From: Citrobacter youngae ATCC 29220
GTDB lineage: Bacteria; Pseudomonadota; Gammaproteobacteria; Enterobacterales; Enterobacteriaceae
Assembly: GCF_000155975.1 (NCBI RefSeq)
Contig: NZ_GG730299.1
Span: 1,708,734 to 1,772,733 of the forward strand
Reading direction: 5' to 3'
DNA: 64,000 bases
This document shows, in pieces, positions 51,191 to 64,000 of the stretch (the stretch's first letter is position 1; every line of letters starts with the position of its first letter). The notes beneath the pieces were generated by a model, which worked only from the letters and a program-made list of their open reading frames with translations, ran no database searches and was not told where the DNA came from. The position numbers and the translations under genes are program-made.

Positions 51191-51757
51191 ATGCAATTCA
51201 CTAATACTCCACAGCGCTATGGTGTGGTATCTGCCGCATTGCACTGGCTGATGGCGATTGCTGTATACGGCATGTTTGCGTTGGGTTTATGGATGGTCAC
51301 GCTCAGCTATTACGATGGCTGGTATCACCAGGCCCCTGAACTGCATAAAAGCATCGGTATCCTGCTAATGATGGGACTGGTCGTCCGCGTTGTCTGGCGG
51401 TTGTTCTCCCCTCCTCCTGCTGCGCTGACGAGTTATTCCCGTTTAACCCGCATCGCAGCGGCAATGGGTCACCTTACGTTGTACGCGCTGCTCTTTTCTA
51501 TTGTCATCAGCGGTTATCTGATCTCGACCGCAGATGGCAAAGCGATAAGCGTATTTGGGTGGTTCGATATTCCCGCCACCCTTGCCAACGCGGGCGCTCA
51601 GGCCGACCTTGCCGGTAGCCTGCACCTGTGGCTGGCATGGACCGTGGTAGTTTTATCGCTTCTTCATGGGCTAATGGCCCTGAAGCATCACTTTATCGAT
51701 AACGACGATACCCTGAATCGCATGTTGGGAAAATCGTCATCTGACAATGGAGCTTAA
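51191..51757 (+). CDS. yceJ: Cytochrome b561 homologue YceJ
   Basis: The 188-residue inner-membrane protein has four helices with paired histidines for two b-type hemes: [10 protein letters not shown] in helix 1, [13 protein letters not shown] in helix 2, and [11 protein letters not shown] with [11 protein letters not shown] near helix 4. It probably passes electrons between quinol and periplasmic acceptors. The ATG at 51191 gives the K-12 length. The yceI gene starts one base after its stop, so the two work as a unit. Confidence 0.96.
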   Translation: MQFTNTPQRYGVVSAALHWLMAIAVYGMFALGLWMVTLSYYDGWYHQAPELHKSIGILLMMGLVVRVVWRLFSPPPAALTSYSRLTRIAAAMGHLTLYALLFSIVISGYLISTADGKAISVFGWFDIPATLANAGAQADLAGSLHLWLAWTVVVLSLLHGLMALKHHFIDNDDTLNRMLGKSSSDNGA

Positions 51758-51758
51758 A

Positions 51759-52334
51759 ATGAAAAAAAACCTGCTGGGATTGACACTCGCCTCTCTGTTA
51801 TTCACCACCGGATCGGCTGTGGCGGCAGATTACAAAATTGACAAAGAGGGACAGCATGCCTTTGTTAATTTCCGTATTCAGCATCTGGGTTACAGCTGGC
51901 TGTACGGCACCTTTAAAGACTTCGACGGTACATTTACCTTTGATGAGAAAAATCCCGCAGCCGATAAGGTGAACGTCACCATCAACACCAACAGCGTTGA
52001 CACCAACCACGCCGAACGCGACAAGCACCTGCGCAGCGCAGAGTTCCTTAACGTAGCCAAATTCCCGCAGGCCACCTTTAGCTCCACCAGCGTGAAAAAA
52101 GAGGGGAATGACCTGGATATCACCGGTAATCTGACCCTGAATGGCGTCACTAAACCGGTGACGCTGGACGCAAAACTGATCGGCCAGGGTGGCGATCCAT
52201 GGGGCGGCACGCGCGCCGGTTTTGAAGCGCAAGGCAAGATTAAGCTGAAGGACTTCAACATCACCACCGATCTCGGCCCTGCTTCGCAGGAAGTCGATTT
52301 AATTATCTCGGTGGAAGGCGTGCAGCAGAAGTAA
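51759..52334 (+). CDS. yceI: Periplasmic lipocalin-like protein YceI
   Basis: The 191-residue protein has a Sec signal peptide cleaved after AVAA (about residue 22) and a YceI lipocalin-like barrel that binds polyisoprenoids in relatives. The [20 protein letters not shown] segment is characteristic (given here as the family's conserved region). It is induced by base or osmotic stress in E. coli. The ATG at 51759 gives the K-12 length and is coupled to yceJ. Confidence 0.97.
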   Translation: MKKNLLGLTLASLLFTTGSAVAADYKIDKEGQHAFVNFRIQHLGYSWLYGTFKDFDGTFTFDEKNPAADKVNVTINTNSVDTNHAERDKHLRSAEFLNVAKFPQATFSSTSVKKEGNDLDITGNLTLNGVTKPVTLDAKLIGQGGDPWGGTRAGFEAQGKIKLKDFNITTDLGPASQEVDLIISVEGVQQK

Positions 52335-52343
52335 CGTATGATT

Positions 52344-52378
52344 GTTGCCGGATGAAGCGACAGCCATCATCCGGCAAC
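52344..52378. repeat. REP-like inverted repeat between yceI and trhO
   Basis: Perfect 12-bp arms GTTGCCGGATGA and TCATCCGGCAAC with an 11-base centre. It ends three bases before the trhO stop and may serve as a bidirectional terminator or mRNA stabiliser. Confidence 0.85.
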
Positions 52379-52381
52379 GTG

Positions 52382-53434
52382 TTATTGCGCGGGATCCGGA
52401 ATACCCAGTTTAGTATTCAGGCGACCGCGCGATTTATTAAAGATTTTGTTGCCATTTTCACGCCCCGCGCGACGACGTCGTTGCTCTTCTTCCGGCAACT
52501 CGCTCTCTTCGCGACACAGCTCGCTGCAGCAGCCGTTATACTTCTGCGCGCAGGCCGGGCACTGAATAAACAGCAGATGGCAGCCATCATTTTTACAATT
52601 CGTGTGGCTATCGCATGCGGTTCCGCACTGGTGGCAATGCGCGATAACATCTTCAGAGATCCTTTCGCCCATACGCTCATCAAAAACAAAATTTTTACCA
52701 ATAAAGCGTACCGGAAGTCCCTGTTCACGCGCCTTGCGGGCATATTCAATGATACCGCCCTCAATGTGCCAGACTTTGCTAAATCCGTTGTGTTTCATCC
52801 AGGCGCTGGCCTTCTCACAGCGGATCCCGCCCGTGCAGTACATAACGATCTTTTTATCTTTATGCTCCTGCATCATTTCAACCGCTTTCGGCAACTGGTC
52901 ACGGAATGTATCTGCCGGGATCTCAAGCGCGTTCTCGAAATGCCCCACCTCATATTCATAGTGGTTGCGCATATCAATGAATACCGCGTCAGGATCGTCC
53001 AACATGGCGTTCACTTCAGCCGCCTTCAGATAGTCACCCACGTCGCTGGCGTTAAAGTCAGGATCATCAATACCGTCCGCCACAATGCGTTCGCGGACTT
53101 TCATACGCAGTACCCAGAACGATTTTCCGTCATCGTCCAGGGCGATATTAAGACGTAATCCGTCCAGTGCAGGATCAAACGCATAAAGCTGTTGGCGGAA
53201 TGCTGCAACATTGCTTTGCGGCACGCTGATTTGCGCGTTAATACCTTCATGAGCAAGGTATACGCGCCCGAAGACGTTCAGTGCAGTGAACATCTGGTAC
53301 AGCGCATCACGCGTATGTTGCGGGTCTGCGATGGTAAAATATTTATAGAACGAGATCGTCGTGCGCGGCTCCGTCTCGGCCAACATTTTGGCTTTGAGCG
53401 CGTCGTTCGAAATGCGGTTGTGTAACACTGGCAT
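52382..53434 (-). CDS. trhO: tRNA uridine(34) 5-hydroxylase TrhO (YceA)
   Basis: The 350-residue rhodanese-family protein uses oxygen to make ho5U34 in tRNA. It has an N-terminal acylphosphatase-like domain, a rhodanese domain with the catalytic cysteine in [16 protein letters not shown] (about residue 179), and a C-terminal cysteine-rich region ([14 protein letters not shown]). The ATG at 53434 (MPVLHNRIS) gives the K-12 length. Confidence 0.97.
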   Translation of the reverse strand: MPVLHNRISNDALKAKMLAETEPRTTISFYKYFTIADPQHTRDALYQMFTALNVFGRVYLAHEGINAQISVPQSNVAAFRQQLYAFDPALDGLRLNIALDDDGKSFWVLRMKVRERIVADGIDDPDFNASDVGDYLKAAEVNAMLDDPDAVFIDMRNHYEYEVGHFENALEIPADTFRDQLPKAVEMMQEHKDKKIVMYCTGGIRCEKASAWMKHNGFSKVWHIEGGIIEYARKAREQGLPVRFIGKNFVFDERMGERISEDVIAHCHQCGTACDSHTNCKNDGCHLLFIQCPACAQKYNGCCSELCREESELPEEEQRRRRAGRENGNKIFNKSRGRLNTKLGIPDPAQ

Positions 53435-53653
53435 GGTGTACGTATCCTGCAAATTGGGAATAAATGAAATCGGCGGCATCATAAAGCAAACATTGCCAAT
53501 TTACATCCACACATTTTACGCTACATTTCTTACTTCAATATAAAAGTGCAACAACAATTGCGGATTTAATCACCGTTCTCCCGTCACAAATTTTTGATAC
53601 GCGTGAAAAAATGCGACAATACAGGGAATTGGTCGTTTGAAGACAGGATAGAC

Positions 53654-54574
53654 ATGACGAATTTACCCAAATTTTCGGCTGCGTTATTACACCCACGTTA
53701 TTGGTTAACCTGGCTGGGTATTGGCATCCTTTGGTTAATCGTACAGTTACCCTACCCGATACTCTATAAGTTGGGCTGTGCATTAGGTCGTCTGGCGTTA
53801 CGTTTGATGAAACGCCGGGCAAAAATTGTTTCCCGTAACCTGGAGCTGTGTTTCCCGCAGATGAGCGAGCAGGAACGCCAGCAGATGGTCGTTAAGAACT
53901 TCGAATCCGTGGGCATGGGAGTCATGGAAACCGGGATGGCCTGGTTTTGGTCCGATAAGCGCATTTCGCGCTGGACAGAAGTGATCGGGATGGAACACGT
54001 CCGTGACGTTCAGGCGCAAAAGCGGGGGATCCTGTTAGTCGGTCTGCATTTTCTGACTCTGGAACTGGGTGCGCGTCAGTTTGGCTTACAGCAGCCGGGG
54101 ATCGGCGTTTATCGCCCTAACGACAACCCGCTGCTCGACTGGCTACAAACCTGGGGCCGTATGCGCTCGAATAAATCAATGCTCGATCGTAAAGACCTGA
54201 AAGGGATGATAAAAGCGTTGAAAAAAGGCGAAGTGGTCTGGTACGCGCCGGATCATGACTATGGCCCTCGCGCCAGCGTGTTTGTACCGCTTTTCGCCGT
54301 TGAACAGGCCGCAACGACCTCCGGGACCTGGATGCTTTCGCGTATGTCGAATGCCTGCCTGGTGCCATTCGTTCCGCGTCGTAAGCCTGACGGCAAAGGG
54401 TATCAATTGATTATGCTGCCGCCAGAGTGTTCACCGCCGCTAGACGACGCGGAGACCACGGCTGCATGGATGAACAAGATCGTTGAGCAATGCATCATGA
54501 TGGCGCCAGAACAATATATGTGGCTGCATCGTCGCTTCAAGACTCGCCCGGAGGGTGCCCCTTCCCTGTACTAA
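53654..54574 (+). CDS. lpxL: Lauroyltransferase LpxL (HtrB) of lipid A
   Basis: The 306-residue inner-membrane acyltransferase adds laurate from acyl-ACP to Kdo2-lipid IVA. A membrane anchor lies at about 17-37 and the catalytic HxxxxE is in [12 protein letters not shown] (His132, Glu137). The start at 53654 gives the E. coli length. A GGTTGCAG hairpin without T-run follows the stop (54580-54604). Confidence 0.98.
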   Translation: MTNLPKFSAALLHPRYWLTWLGIGILWLIVQLPYPILYKLGCALGRLALRLMKRRAKIVSRNLELCFPQMSEQERQQMVVKNFESVGMGVMETGMAWFWSDKRISRWTEVIGMEHVRDVQAQKRGILLVGLHFLTLELGARQFGLQQPGIGVYRPNDNPLLDWLQTWGRMRSNKSMLDRKDLKGMIKALKKGEVVWYAPDHDYGPRASVFVPLFAVEQAATTSGTWMLSRMSNACLVPFVPRRKPDGKGYQLIMLPPECSPPLDDAETTAAWMNKIVEQCIMMAPEQYMWLHRRFKTRPEGAPSLY

Positions 54575-54729
54575 AGCGCGGTTGCAGTCCAGTGGGCTGC
54601 AACCCCCTTCCTGCCTGCTTTAGGTTTAACTGCTATCCGCATTGCAGCAACTATCAACCGGGCGCATAATTAGTCTGCTTACTTATATTCAATCGATAGC
54701 GCATACAGCGCGTCACACTGCGGATCGTT

Positions 54730-55950
54730 ATGTCACCCTCAGATGCCCCCATCAACTGGAAACGCAACCTCACCGTTGCCTGGTTAGGTTGTTTTTTAAC
54801 CGGCGCAGCATTTAGCCTGGTCATGCCTTTTTTGCCCCTTTACGTTGAGAGTCTCGGCGTCACGGGCCATAGCGCCCTGAACATGTGGTCAGGTCTGGTC
54901 TTTAGTATCACCTTTTTGTTTTCAGCCATCGCCTCCCCTTTCTGGGGGGGCCTTGCCGACCGCAAAGGGCGAAAAATCATGCTGCTGCGTTCCGCGTTGG
55001 GCATGGCGATTGTGATGCTGCTGATGGGCCTGGCGCAAAATATCTGGCAGTTTCTGGTTCTACGCGCCCTGCTGGGTCTGCTCGGCGGCTTTATTCCCAA
55101 TGCCAATGCGCTGATCGCCACCCAGGTTCCGCGCAATAAAAGCGGCTGGGCGTTGGGAACTCTCTCTACCGGCGGCGTCAGCGGCGCACTGCTTGGGCCG
55201 CTGGCTGGCGGACTACTGGCGGACCAGTATGGGCTGCGCCCCGTATTTTTCATCACCGCTAGCGTACTGCTGGTCTGTTTTATCCTGACGCTATTTTTTA
55301 TCCGTGAGAATTTCCAGCCGGTAAGCAAGAAAGAGATGCTGCACATACGTGAAGTCGTAGCCTCGTTAAAAAAACCAAAGCTGGTGCTGAGCCTGTTTGT
55401 CACCACCTTGATCATTCAGGTGGCGACCGGATCCATTGCGCCAATCCTGACGTTGTACGTGCGTGAGTTGGCCGGTAACGTCAGCAATATCGCGTTTATC
55501 AGCGGGATGATTGCCTCCGTTCCTGGGGTGGCGGCACTAATCAGCGCCCCCAGACTCGGCAAACTCGGTGACCGTATTGGCCCGGAGAAGATCCTGATCG
55601 TCGCGCTGATTATTTCCGTGCTGCTGCTGATTCCAATGTCATTTGTACAAACGCCCTGGCAACTAGGCGTTCTGCGTTTTTTACTGGGTGCAGCCGACGG
55701 TGCCCTGCTCCCGGCTGTGCAAACGCTGCTGGTCTATAACTCAACCAATCAGATAGCCGGACGTATTTTCAGTTATAACCAGTCATTTCGCGATATCGGT
55801 AACGTAACGGGACCATTAATGGGGGCGGCAATATCCGCCAATTACGGCTTCCGCGCCGTCTTCTGCGTAACGGCCGGAGTCGTACTGTTTAACGCTATCT
55901 ACTCGTGGAATAGCCTGCGCCGTCGCCGGAGCGCCGAGCTAGCTGGATGA
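54730..55950 (+). CDS. mdtG: Multidrug efflux MFS transporter MdtG
   Basis: The 406-residue inner-membrane protein has 12 helices of the DHA1 group, with [14 protein letters not shown] between helices 2 and 3. In E. coli it confers resistance to fosfomycin and deoxycholate when overexpressed and belongs to the mar/sox/rob regulon. It is two residues shorter than K-12 MdtG. In K-12 the next gene is msyB; here a diguanylate cyclase gene is interposed. Confidence 0.97.
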   Translation: MSPSDAPINWKRNLTVAWLGCFLTGAAFSLVMPFLPLYVESLGVTGHSALNMWSGLVFSITFLFSAIASPFWGGLADRKGRKIMLLRSALGMAIVMLLMGLAQNIWQFLVLRALLGLLGGFIPNANALIATQVPRNKSGWALGTLSTGGVSGALLGPLAGGLLADQYGLRPVFFITASVLLVCFILTLFFIRENFQPVSKKEMLHIREVVASLKKPKLVLSLFVTTLIIQVATGSIAPILTLYVRELAGNVSNIAFISGMIASVPGVAALISAPRLGKLGDRIGPEKILIVALIISVLLLIPMSFVQTPWQLGVLRFLLGAADGALLPAVQTLLVYNSTNQIAGRIFSYNQSFRDIGNVTGPLMGAAISANYGFRAVFCVTAGVVLFNAIYSWNSLRRRRSAELAG

Positions 55951-56014
55951 TTTGTATATATTGCCTGAACCCGAAGAGTAAACTTTGTGTTTTCAGGCAG
56001 TATTCATTTTACTT

Positions 56015-57346
56015 TTAATGAGAGTAGTAACACACCTTATTCCGGCCAGAATTTTTGGCGTCATACAGCGCTGCATCGGCATAAGAAACAACTTTATCCG
56101 CTGATTCATCAGTAGCGTTGCTACAATATACACCGATGCTTATCGTCATCTTTTCTTTCAGATCATATGCGTTGGGTAGGGTCGTTCCATTCTCAACGTT
56201 TCTTCTGATTCGTTCTGCAACGACAATAGCTTCATCTTTGTCCTTGCATTTAAGAAGAATCGCAAACTCCTCGCCGCCGATTCTGGCAAAGATATCCGTA
56301 TCTCTAATTGAGTTGTTGATTATATCAACAATACTTATTATTACCCGATCGCCTTCCTGATGACCATAGGTATCATTAATGCGTTTGAATTTGTCGATAT
56401 CCAGAACCATTACGCACACAGCGCCTTTCGTTAGCGATGCCTTTAACGTTCTATAGAACAGTTTTCGGTTGTATATTTTGGTCATGGCATCTTTAATAGC
56501 CGAATCAGTTTCTTTTTTTAGAATAATAAAAGTGTTATACATTAATATTGATATTATACAAAGAGTACTGATCACCTCAATACCTCTGCTGATATACCAA
56601 ATATACATACTATACTCATCTAAGCTTAATAGCAGCACATTGGTTAATATTCCTGAGCAACACAGTAAGCCGATACTTTTCCATAAGATATTATGCGTTT
56701 TAGTTTTTATGACCAAATACAACAGAACCAGTCCCCAGGCTACAATAAGCGAATAAATGTAGCCAATATGCCAGTGTACGGTTACGTTATCAGGTTTTAA
56801 GCTCGTAATCTCAAGGGTCATGCCTGGATTATAGCTGGCCAGGCTATGTGCCAGTACAGCGATTGCCAGCATTATAAAAAATGCTACCGCTATATAGCAT
56901 GGTTCCCTTTCTTTCGTTTCAATGATTGTTGAAGATGTTTTATAAGATTTCAGGCACACAAATAATAATGCGATAAAACTAAGCTGGCGAAAATAATAGA
57001 ATATCGCAATATCGTTAGTCCTTTTTTCTATCGAAGTATGATCATTAATTAAATCCTGTACGATATAAATAGTCTCGACAAAAAAGATATTATTACTTAG
57101 AAATGCCATACCTAAGATCATGAGGCATGTCAGATCCTTTCTGCATAGATACTGAAACAGCATAAAAAGGAAAATTATGCCATATAGAAAGAACAAGCCT
57201 ACTATTATAATCAAATATATTGTTTGCGGAACACTCTGGATCGTTAATTTAAACTGCGTAAGGCATAATCCTCCAAGAATATAGCTGACTAAGCAAGTTA
57301 TATAGAACGCCATCAACTTCCTGTTATTTGTATTACTGTTTTCCAT
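56015..57346 (-). CDS. Membrane diguanylate cyclase with N-terminal sensor of MASE4 type
   Basis: The 443-residue protein has about eight membrane helices (roughly residues 10-290) like a MASE4-type sensor, followed by a GGDEF domain. Cyclase residues look intact: DAMTKIYNRKLF, LDIDKFKRINDTYGHQ with metal aspartates, GGEEF, and YADAALYDAKNSGRN. An RxxD inhibitory site (RDTD) precedes GGEEF at the usual spacing, so feedback inhibition by c-di-GMP is expected. It should make c-di-GMP from two GTP in response to an unknown signal, promoting sessility. The ATG at 57346 has an AAGGAT site. The gene is clearly more AT-rich than its neighbours and absent from this position in K-12, which suggests horizontal gain. 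Confidence 0.95.
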   Translation of the reverse strand: MENSNTNNRKLMAFYITCLVSYILGGLCLTQFKLTIQSVPQTIYLIIIVGLFFLYGIIFLFMLFQYLCRKDLTCLMILGMAFLSNNIFFVETIYIVQDLINDHTSIEKRTNDIAIFYYFRQLSFIALLFVCLKSYKTSSTIIETKEREPCYIAVAFFIMLAIAVLAHSLASYNPGMTLEITSLKPDNVTVHWHIGYIYSLIVAWGLVLLYLVIKTKTHNILWKSIGLLCCSGILTNVLLLSLDEYSMYIWYISRGIEVISTLCIISILMYNTFIILKKETDSAIKDAMTKIYNRKLFYRTLKASLTKGAVCVMVLDIDKFKRINDTYGHQEGDRVIISIVDIINNSIRDTDIFARIGGEEFAILLKCKDKDEAIVVAERIRRNVENGTTLPNAYDLKEKMTISIGVYCSNATDESADKVVSYADAALYDAKNSGRNKVCYYSH

Positions 57347-57952
57347 AACATCCTTAGGAGTATCCTTGAGTTGGCATTTTATATAATAAAGCATAAGTTT
57401 TTGCAAACAATATACCCATACAACTTCAATGATATTTATTCATTTCTAATTTAATGATTTTTTATCTATTTATAACGCCTGACATTAATCATCTATTATT
57501 ATGTGTATTTCTTTAACATGCCTCGCGCTATTAACGAAGTCCGTACATGGCAGATACTTAGCCATTACTTTAGCCGCTATTAAGTTCAGCATTTCTCAAT
57601 AGTGACACAGGTTATATTTTCACATTAATAATTTATTTTTTCCTTTCTTTTAAGAAAGTTACATCACATTTCTTCATAACAGCATGTATCAATTCAATCA
57701 AGAATAAAAGTAAGTGCGTCTTAACCCTAAAGATTTGCTAATACAACGACATCATTTACGCATTTGATGGTCATCACTTCACGGCAAACCGCATACATTA
57801 TCTTTTTTTCTTGAATTCTTTGCCTTCCATTACGTCAACTTCAGTATCCCCAGGGTAAGATTTTCTATAAGCAACCGGAGATGTTTTCATAAAACCCTGC
57901 TGTCGCAGTGCACGGTCACCCTCCGGTTAGGTTAATCCTGCAGCCAACGGGT
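57347..57952. other. AT-rich intergenic region
   Basis: About 600 bases of AT-rich sequence with no credible frame, repeat array or tRNA. It contains the upstream region of the diguanylate cyclase gene on one side and the start of the msyB promoter region on the other. The composition matches the cyclase gene, so they probably arrived together. Confidence 0.55.
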
Positions 57953-57981
57953 TTGACGCTCTGCGAATCGCCGTCTATAGA
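57953..57981 (+). promoter_or_regulatory. msyB promoter
   Basis: TTGACG (57953-57958), a 17-base spacer and TATAGA (57976-57981) form a good sigma-70 promoter; transcription would start near 57988, about 35 bases before msyB. Confidence 0.75.
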
Positions 57982-58022
57982 TTGAATCATCACCCTTTAT
58001 TGTTCACCTTAGGAGAAGGAAT

Positions 58023-58415
58023 ATGGCAAAGAATGACATGTATTTTTATGCCACGCTGGAAGAGGCTATTGATGCGGCTCGAGAAGTGTTTCTGGCTGAT
58101 AACCCAGACCTTGATCCCGACGAAGCCAGCGTTCAACAGCTAAGCGTACAAAAATACGTGCTGCAGGATGGCGACATTATGTGGCAGGCGGAATTCTTTG
58201 CTGACGAGGATGATGTAGATGGTGAATGCCTGCCAATGCTAAGCGGTGAAGCGGCGCAAAGCGTTTTTGATGGCAACTATGATGAAATTGAGATCCGTCA
58301 GGAGTGGCAGGAAGAAAACACGCTGCACGAATGGGATGAAGGTGAATTCCAGCTCGAGCCTCCCCTTGATACCGAAGAGGGTCAAACCGCAGCCGATGAA
58401 TGGGATGAGCGATAG
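58023..58415 (+). CDS. msyB: Acidic protein MsyB
   Basis: The 130-residue, highly acidic protein matches E. coli MsyB (YATLEEAIDAAREVFLAD at the start, EIRQEWQEENTLHEWDEGEF near the end). In E. coli, extra MsyB suppresses secY and secA defects, but its normal role is unclear. It carries a short N-terminal extension (MAKND) relative to K-12; the ATG at 58023 has a strong AGGAGAAGG site. It ends exactly where the convergent yceK ends. Confidence 0.96.
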   Translation: MAKNDMYFYATLEEAIDAAREVFLADNPDLDPDEASVQQLSVQKYVLQDGDIMWQAEFFADEDDVDGECLPMLSGEAAQSVFDGNYDEIEIRQEWQEENTLHEWDEGEFQLEPPLDTEEGQTAADEWDER

Positions 58416-58655
58416 TTATTCGTAAGGCCCATGGTGAATGTCGAGCGGGAGCAGCAGCGTATCAAACACCAGCGAAAATGGCAGGTCGAAGATGGTGACG
58501 TAGCGCCACGCGGAATCCCGGACGTCCCATTGCACGCCAGGATAGTATTGATTTCCGTGCCCTTGCCCTGGAATGGTTCGGCTAATAATGCTGCCGCATC
58601 CGCTCAGGAAGCACACCATGATCCCCACTGCTAATATTCGCACCTGATACCTCAC
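58416..58655 (-). CDS. yceK: Outer-membrane lipoprotein YceK
   Basis: The 79-residue lipoprotein has the signal MRYQVRILAVGIMVCFLSGC with lipobox LSGC, followed by a DUF1375-type body (YPGVQWDVRDSAW, then LPLDIHHGPYE). The function is unknown. Its stop codon abuts the msyB stop with no base between. Confidence 0.94.
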   Translation of the reverse strand: MRYQVRILAVGIMVCFLSGCGSIISRTIPGQGHGNQYYPGVQWDVRDSAWRYVTIFDLPFSLVFDTLLLPLDIHHGPYE

Positions 58656-58672
58656 AGCTCTTTTATTCAGTA

Positions 58673-58701
58673 TAAAAAAATACCGGCGCCAGGCCGGTAT
58701 T
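58673..58701 (-). terminator. opgH terminator
   Basis: A 9-bp stem AATACCGGC / GCCGGTATT with a 5-base loop, followed on the minus strand by seven T. Confidence 0.9.
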
Positions 58702-58717
58702 TCACGTTACATAACGC

Positions 58718-62897
<4,180 letters not shown>

Positions 62898-63044
62898 TCA
62901 TGCTTTAAGCAGCTTCATCTGCTGTTTTCACTTTGCGTGCTTATCCTGGAGACAGGTTGTTGGACTTCGTGTAGGGTTGCCCTCGAATGTAACCATAATT
63001 CGTCTTATGGATAAGACGAAAAGTCTGAGAATACGTAACTGTCT

Positions 63045-64000
63045 ATGAGCTCTGTATCACCACCACGTGAATATTTTCTTGACTCCATCCGTGCCTGGCT
63101 AATGTTGTTAGGGATCCCGTTTCATATTTCATTGATCTACTCCACCCATACCTGGCACGTGAACAGCGCAGAGCCGTCGTGGTGGTTGACCCTGTTTAAC
63201 GATTTTATCCATGCATTTCGCATGCAGGTCTTCTTTGTCATTTCAGGTTATTTTTCATACATGTTGTTTTTGCGCTATCCGCTAAAACGGTGGTGGAAGG
63301 TGCGTGTAGAACGCGTGGGGATCCCCATGCTGACGGCGATTCCATTGCTAACGCTGCCGCAATTTATCATGCTGCAATTTGTGAAGGGAAAAGCAGACAG
63401 CTGGCATACTCTCAGCGGGTACGATAAGTACAACACGCTGGCGTGGGAACTTATTTCCCATCTGTGGTTCTTACTGGTTCTGGTGATTTTAACCACCCTG
63501 AGCATATGGGTATTTACCCGGATGAAAAACCGGTTAACGCGTCGCGAAAGCACCAGCGCCGCCCCGGTGTCAATGACCAGATTAACGCTGATTTTTATTC
63601 TATTGGGTGTCGGTTATGCCGCCGTCAGAAGGACGATTTTCATCCTCTACCCTTCGATTCTCAGCGATGGCATGTTTAATTTTATCGTTATGCAAACGCT
63701 GTTCTATCTGCCTTTCTTTCTGCTCGGCGCGCTGGCGTTTATCAACCCCGATCTGAAAGCGCTGTTTACCCGCTCATCGCGCGGCTGCACGATAGGCGCA
63801 GCATTGGCGTTTGTCGCATACCTGGTCAATCAACGTTATGGCAACGGCGACGCCTGGATGTATGAGACCGAATATGTCATCACCATGGTCATGGGACTGT
63901 GGATGGTGAACGTCGTCTTTTCGCTTGGCCACCGTTTATTGAATTTCCAGTCGGCCCGCGTGACCTATTTTGTCAACGCGTCACTGTTTATCTATTTAGT
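63045..64000 (+). CDS. opgC: Glucan succinyltransferase OpgC (MdoC), cut off by the window end
   Basis: The frame runs from ATG at 63045 ([20 protein letters not shown]) to the window end, giving 318 of the roughly 385 residues expected. It is an acyltransferase-3 type membrane protein with about ten helices that adds succinyl groups to periplasmic glucans. It is divergent from opgGH as in E. coli, with 252 bases between for both promoters. Confidence 0.97.
   Translation, partial: MSSVSPPREYFLDSIRAWLMLLGIPFHISLIYSTHTWHVNSAEPSWWLTLFNDFIHAFRMQVFFVISGYFSYMLFLRYPLKRWWKVRVERVGIPMLTAIPLLTLPQFIMLQFVKGKADSWHTLSGYDKYNTLAWELISHLWFLLVLVILTTLSIWVFTRMKNRLTRRESTSAAPVSMTRLTLIFILLGVGYAAVRRTIFILYPSILSDGMFNFIVMQTLFYLPFFLLGALAFINPDLKALFTRSSRGCTIGAALAFVAYLVNQRYGNGDAWMYETEYVITMVMGLWMVNVVFSLGHRLLNFQSARVTYFVNASLFIYL

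Overview
The window is chromosomal DNA of an enterobacterium of the Escherichia/Salmonella/Citrobacter group. Nearly every protein from base 4373 onward has the length and sequence expected of its E. coli K-12 or Salmonella counterpart. The residue-level drift, the complete flagellar cluster and the accessory genes suggest Citrobacter or a close relative; the species cannot be fixed by reading alone.

Layout. (1) 1-4300 is an accessory block: the 3' part of a large autotransporter adhesin, a LuxR-type regulator, a PerC-like regulator and some orphan sequence. (2) 4373-9055 holds shiA (shikimate uptake), amn (AMP nucleosidase) and a 592-residue Xaa-Pro aminopeptidase. (3) 9111-21727 is the ptsG-ycfH-holB-tmk-mltG-pabC-fabF-acpP-fabG-fabD-fabH-plsX-rpmF-yceD run on the minus strand: glucose uptake, DNA polymerase clamp loader, dTMP kinase, peptidoglycan, folate, fatty acid and phospholipid synthesis, and ribosomal protein L32. 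(4) yceF and rluC converge on a REP pair, followed by rne with its long autoregulatory leader. (5) A LysR regulator and a divergent MFS transporter sit between rne and flgL, which are neighbours in E. coli K-12. (6) 29784-41282 is a complete flg cluster: flgBCDEFGHIJKL on the minus strand and flgA, flgM, flgN on the plus strand. (7) murJ, mviM, yceH, rimJ, mdtH, yceB, pyrC, dinI, bssS, solA, yceO, yceJ, yceI, trhO, lpxL and mdtG follow in K-12 order. (8) An AT-rich membrane diguanylate cyclase gene is interposed before msyB and yceK. (9) The window closes with opgH-opgG and a divergent opgC cut by the window end, which together make and decorate periplasmic glucans.

How the parts work together. 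Regions 3 and 4 are envelope-growth and RNA-metabolism housekeeping genes in tight operons. Region 6 builds the flagellar rod, hook, P and L rings and hook-filament junction, and carries the FlgM/FlgN checkpoint with visible sigma-28 promoters before flgM and flgK. Surface and lifestyle genes (adhesin, flagella, c-di-GMP synthesis, LpxL lipid A acylation, periplasmic glucans) are plentiful.

Most unusual points: an ERIC element inserted in the ptsG mRNA leader between promoter and ribosome binding site; the join of the shiA-amn block to the ptsG block, which lie about 0.9 Mb apart in K-12; a LysR gene whose last codons and stop lie inside the rne terminator hairpin; the AT-rich GGDEF gene between mdtG and msyB; and the adhesin/LuxR/PerC block with two calcium-loop-like motifs in the adhesin passenger. 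I saw no CRISPR array, intact insertion sequence, rRNA or tRNA gene, and no clear candidate for an entirely new multigene system.
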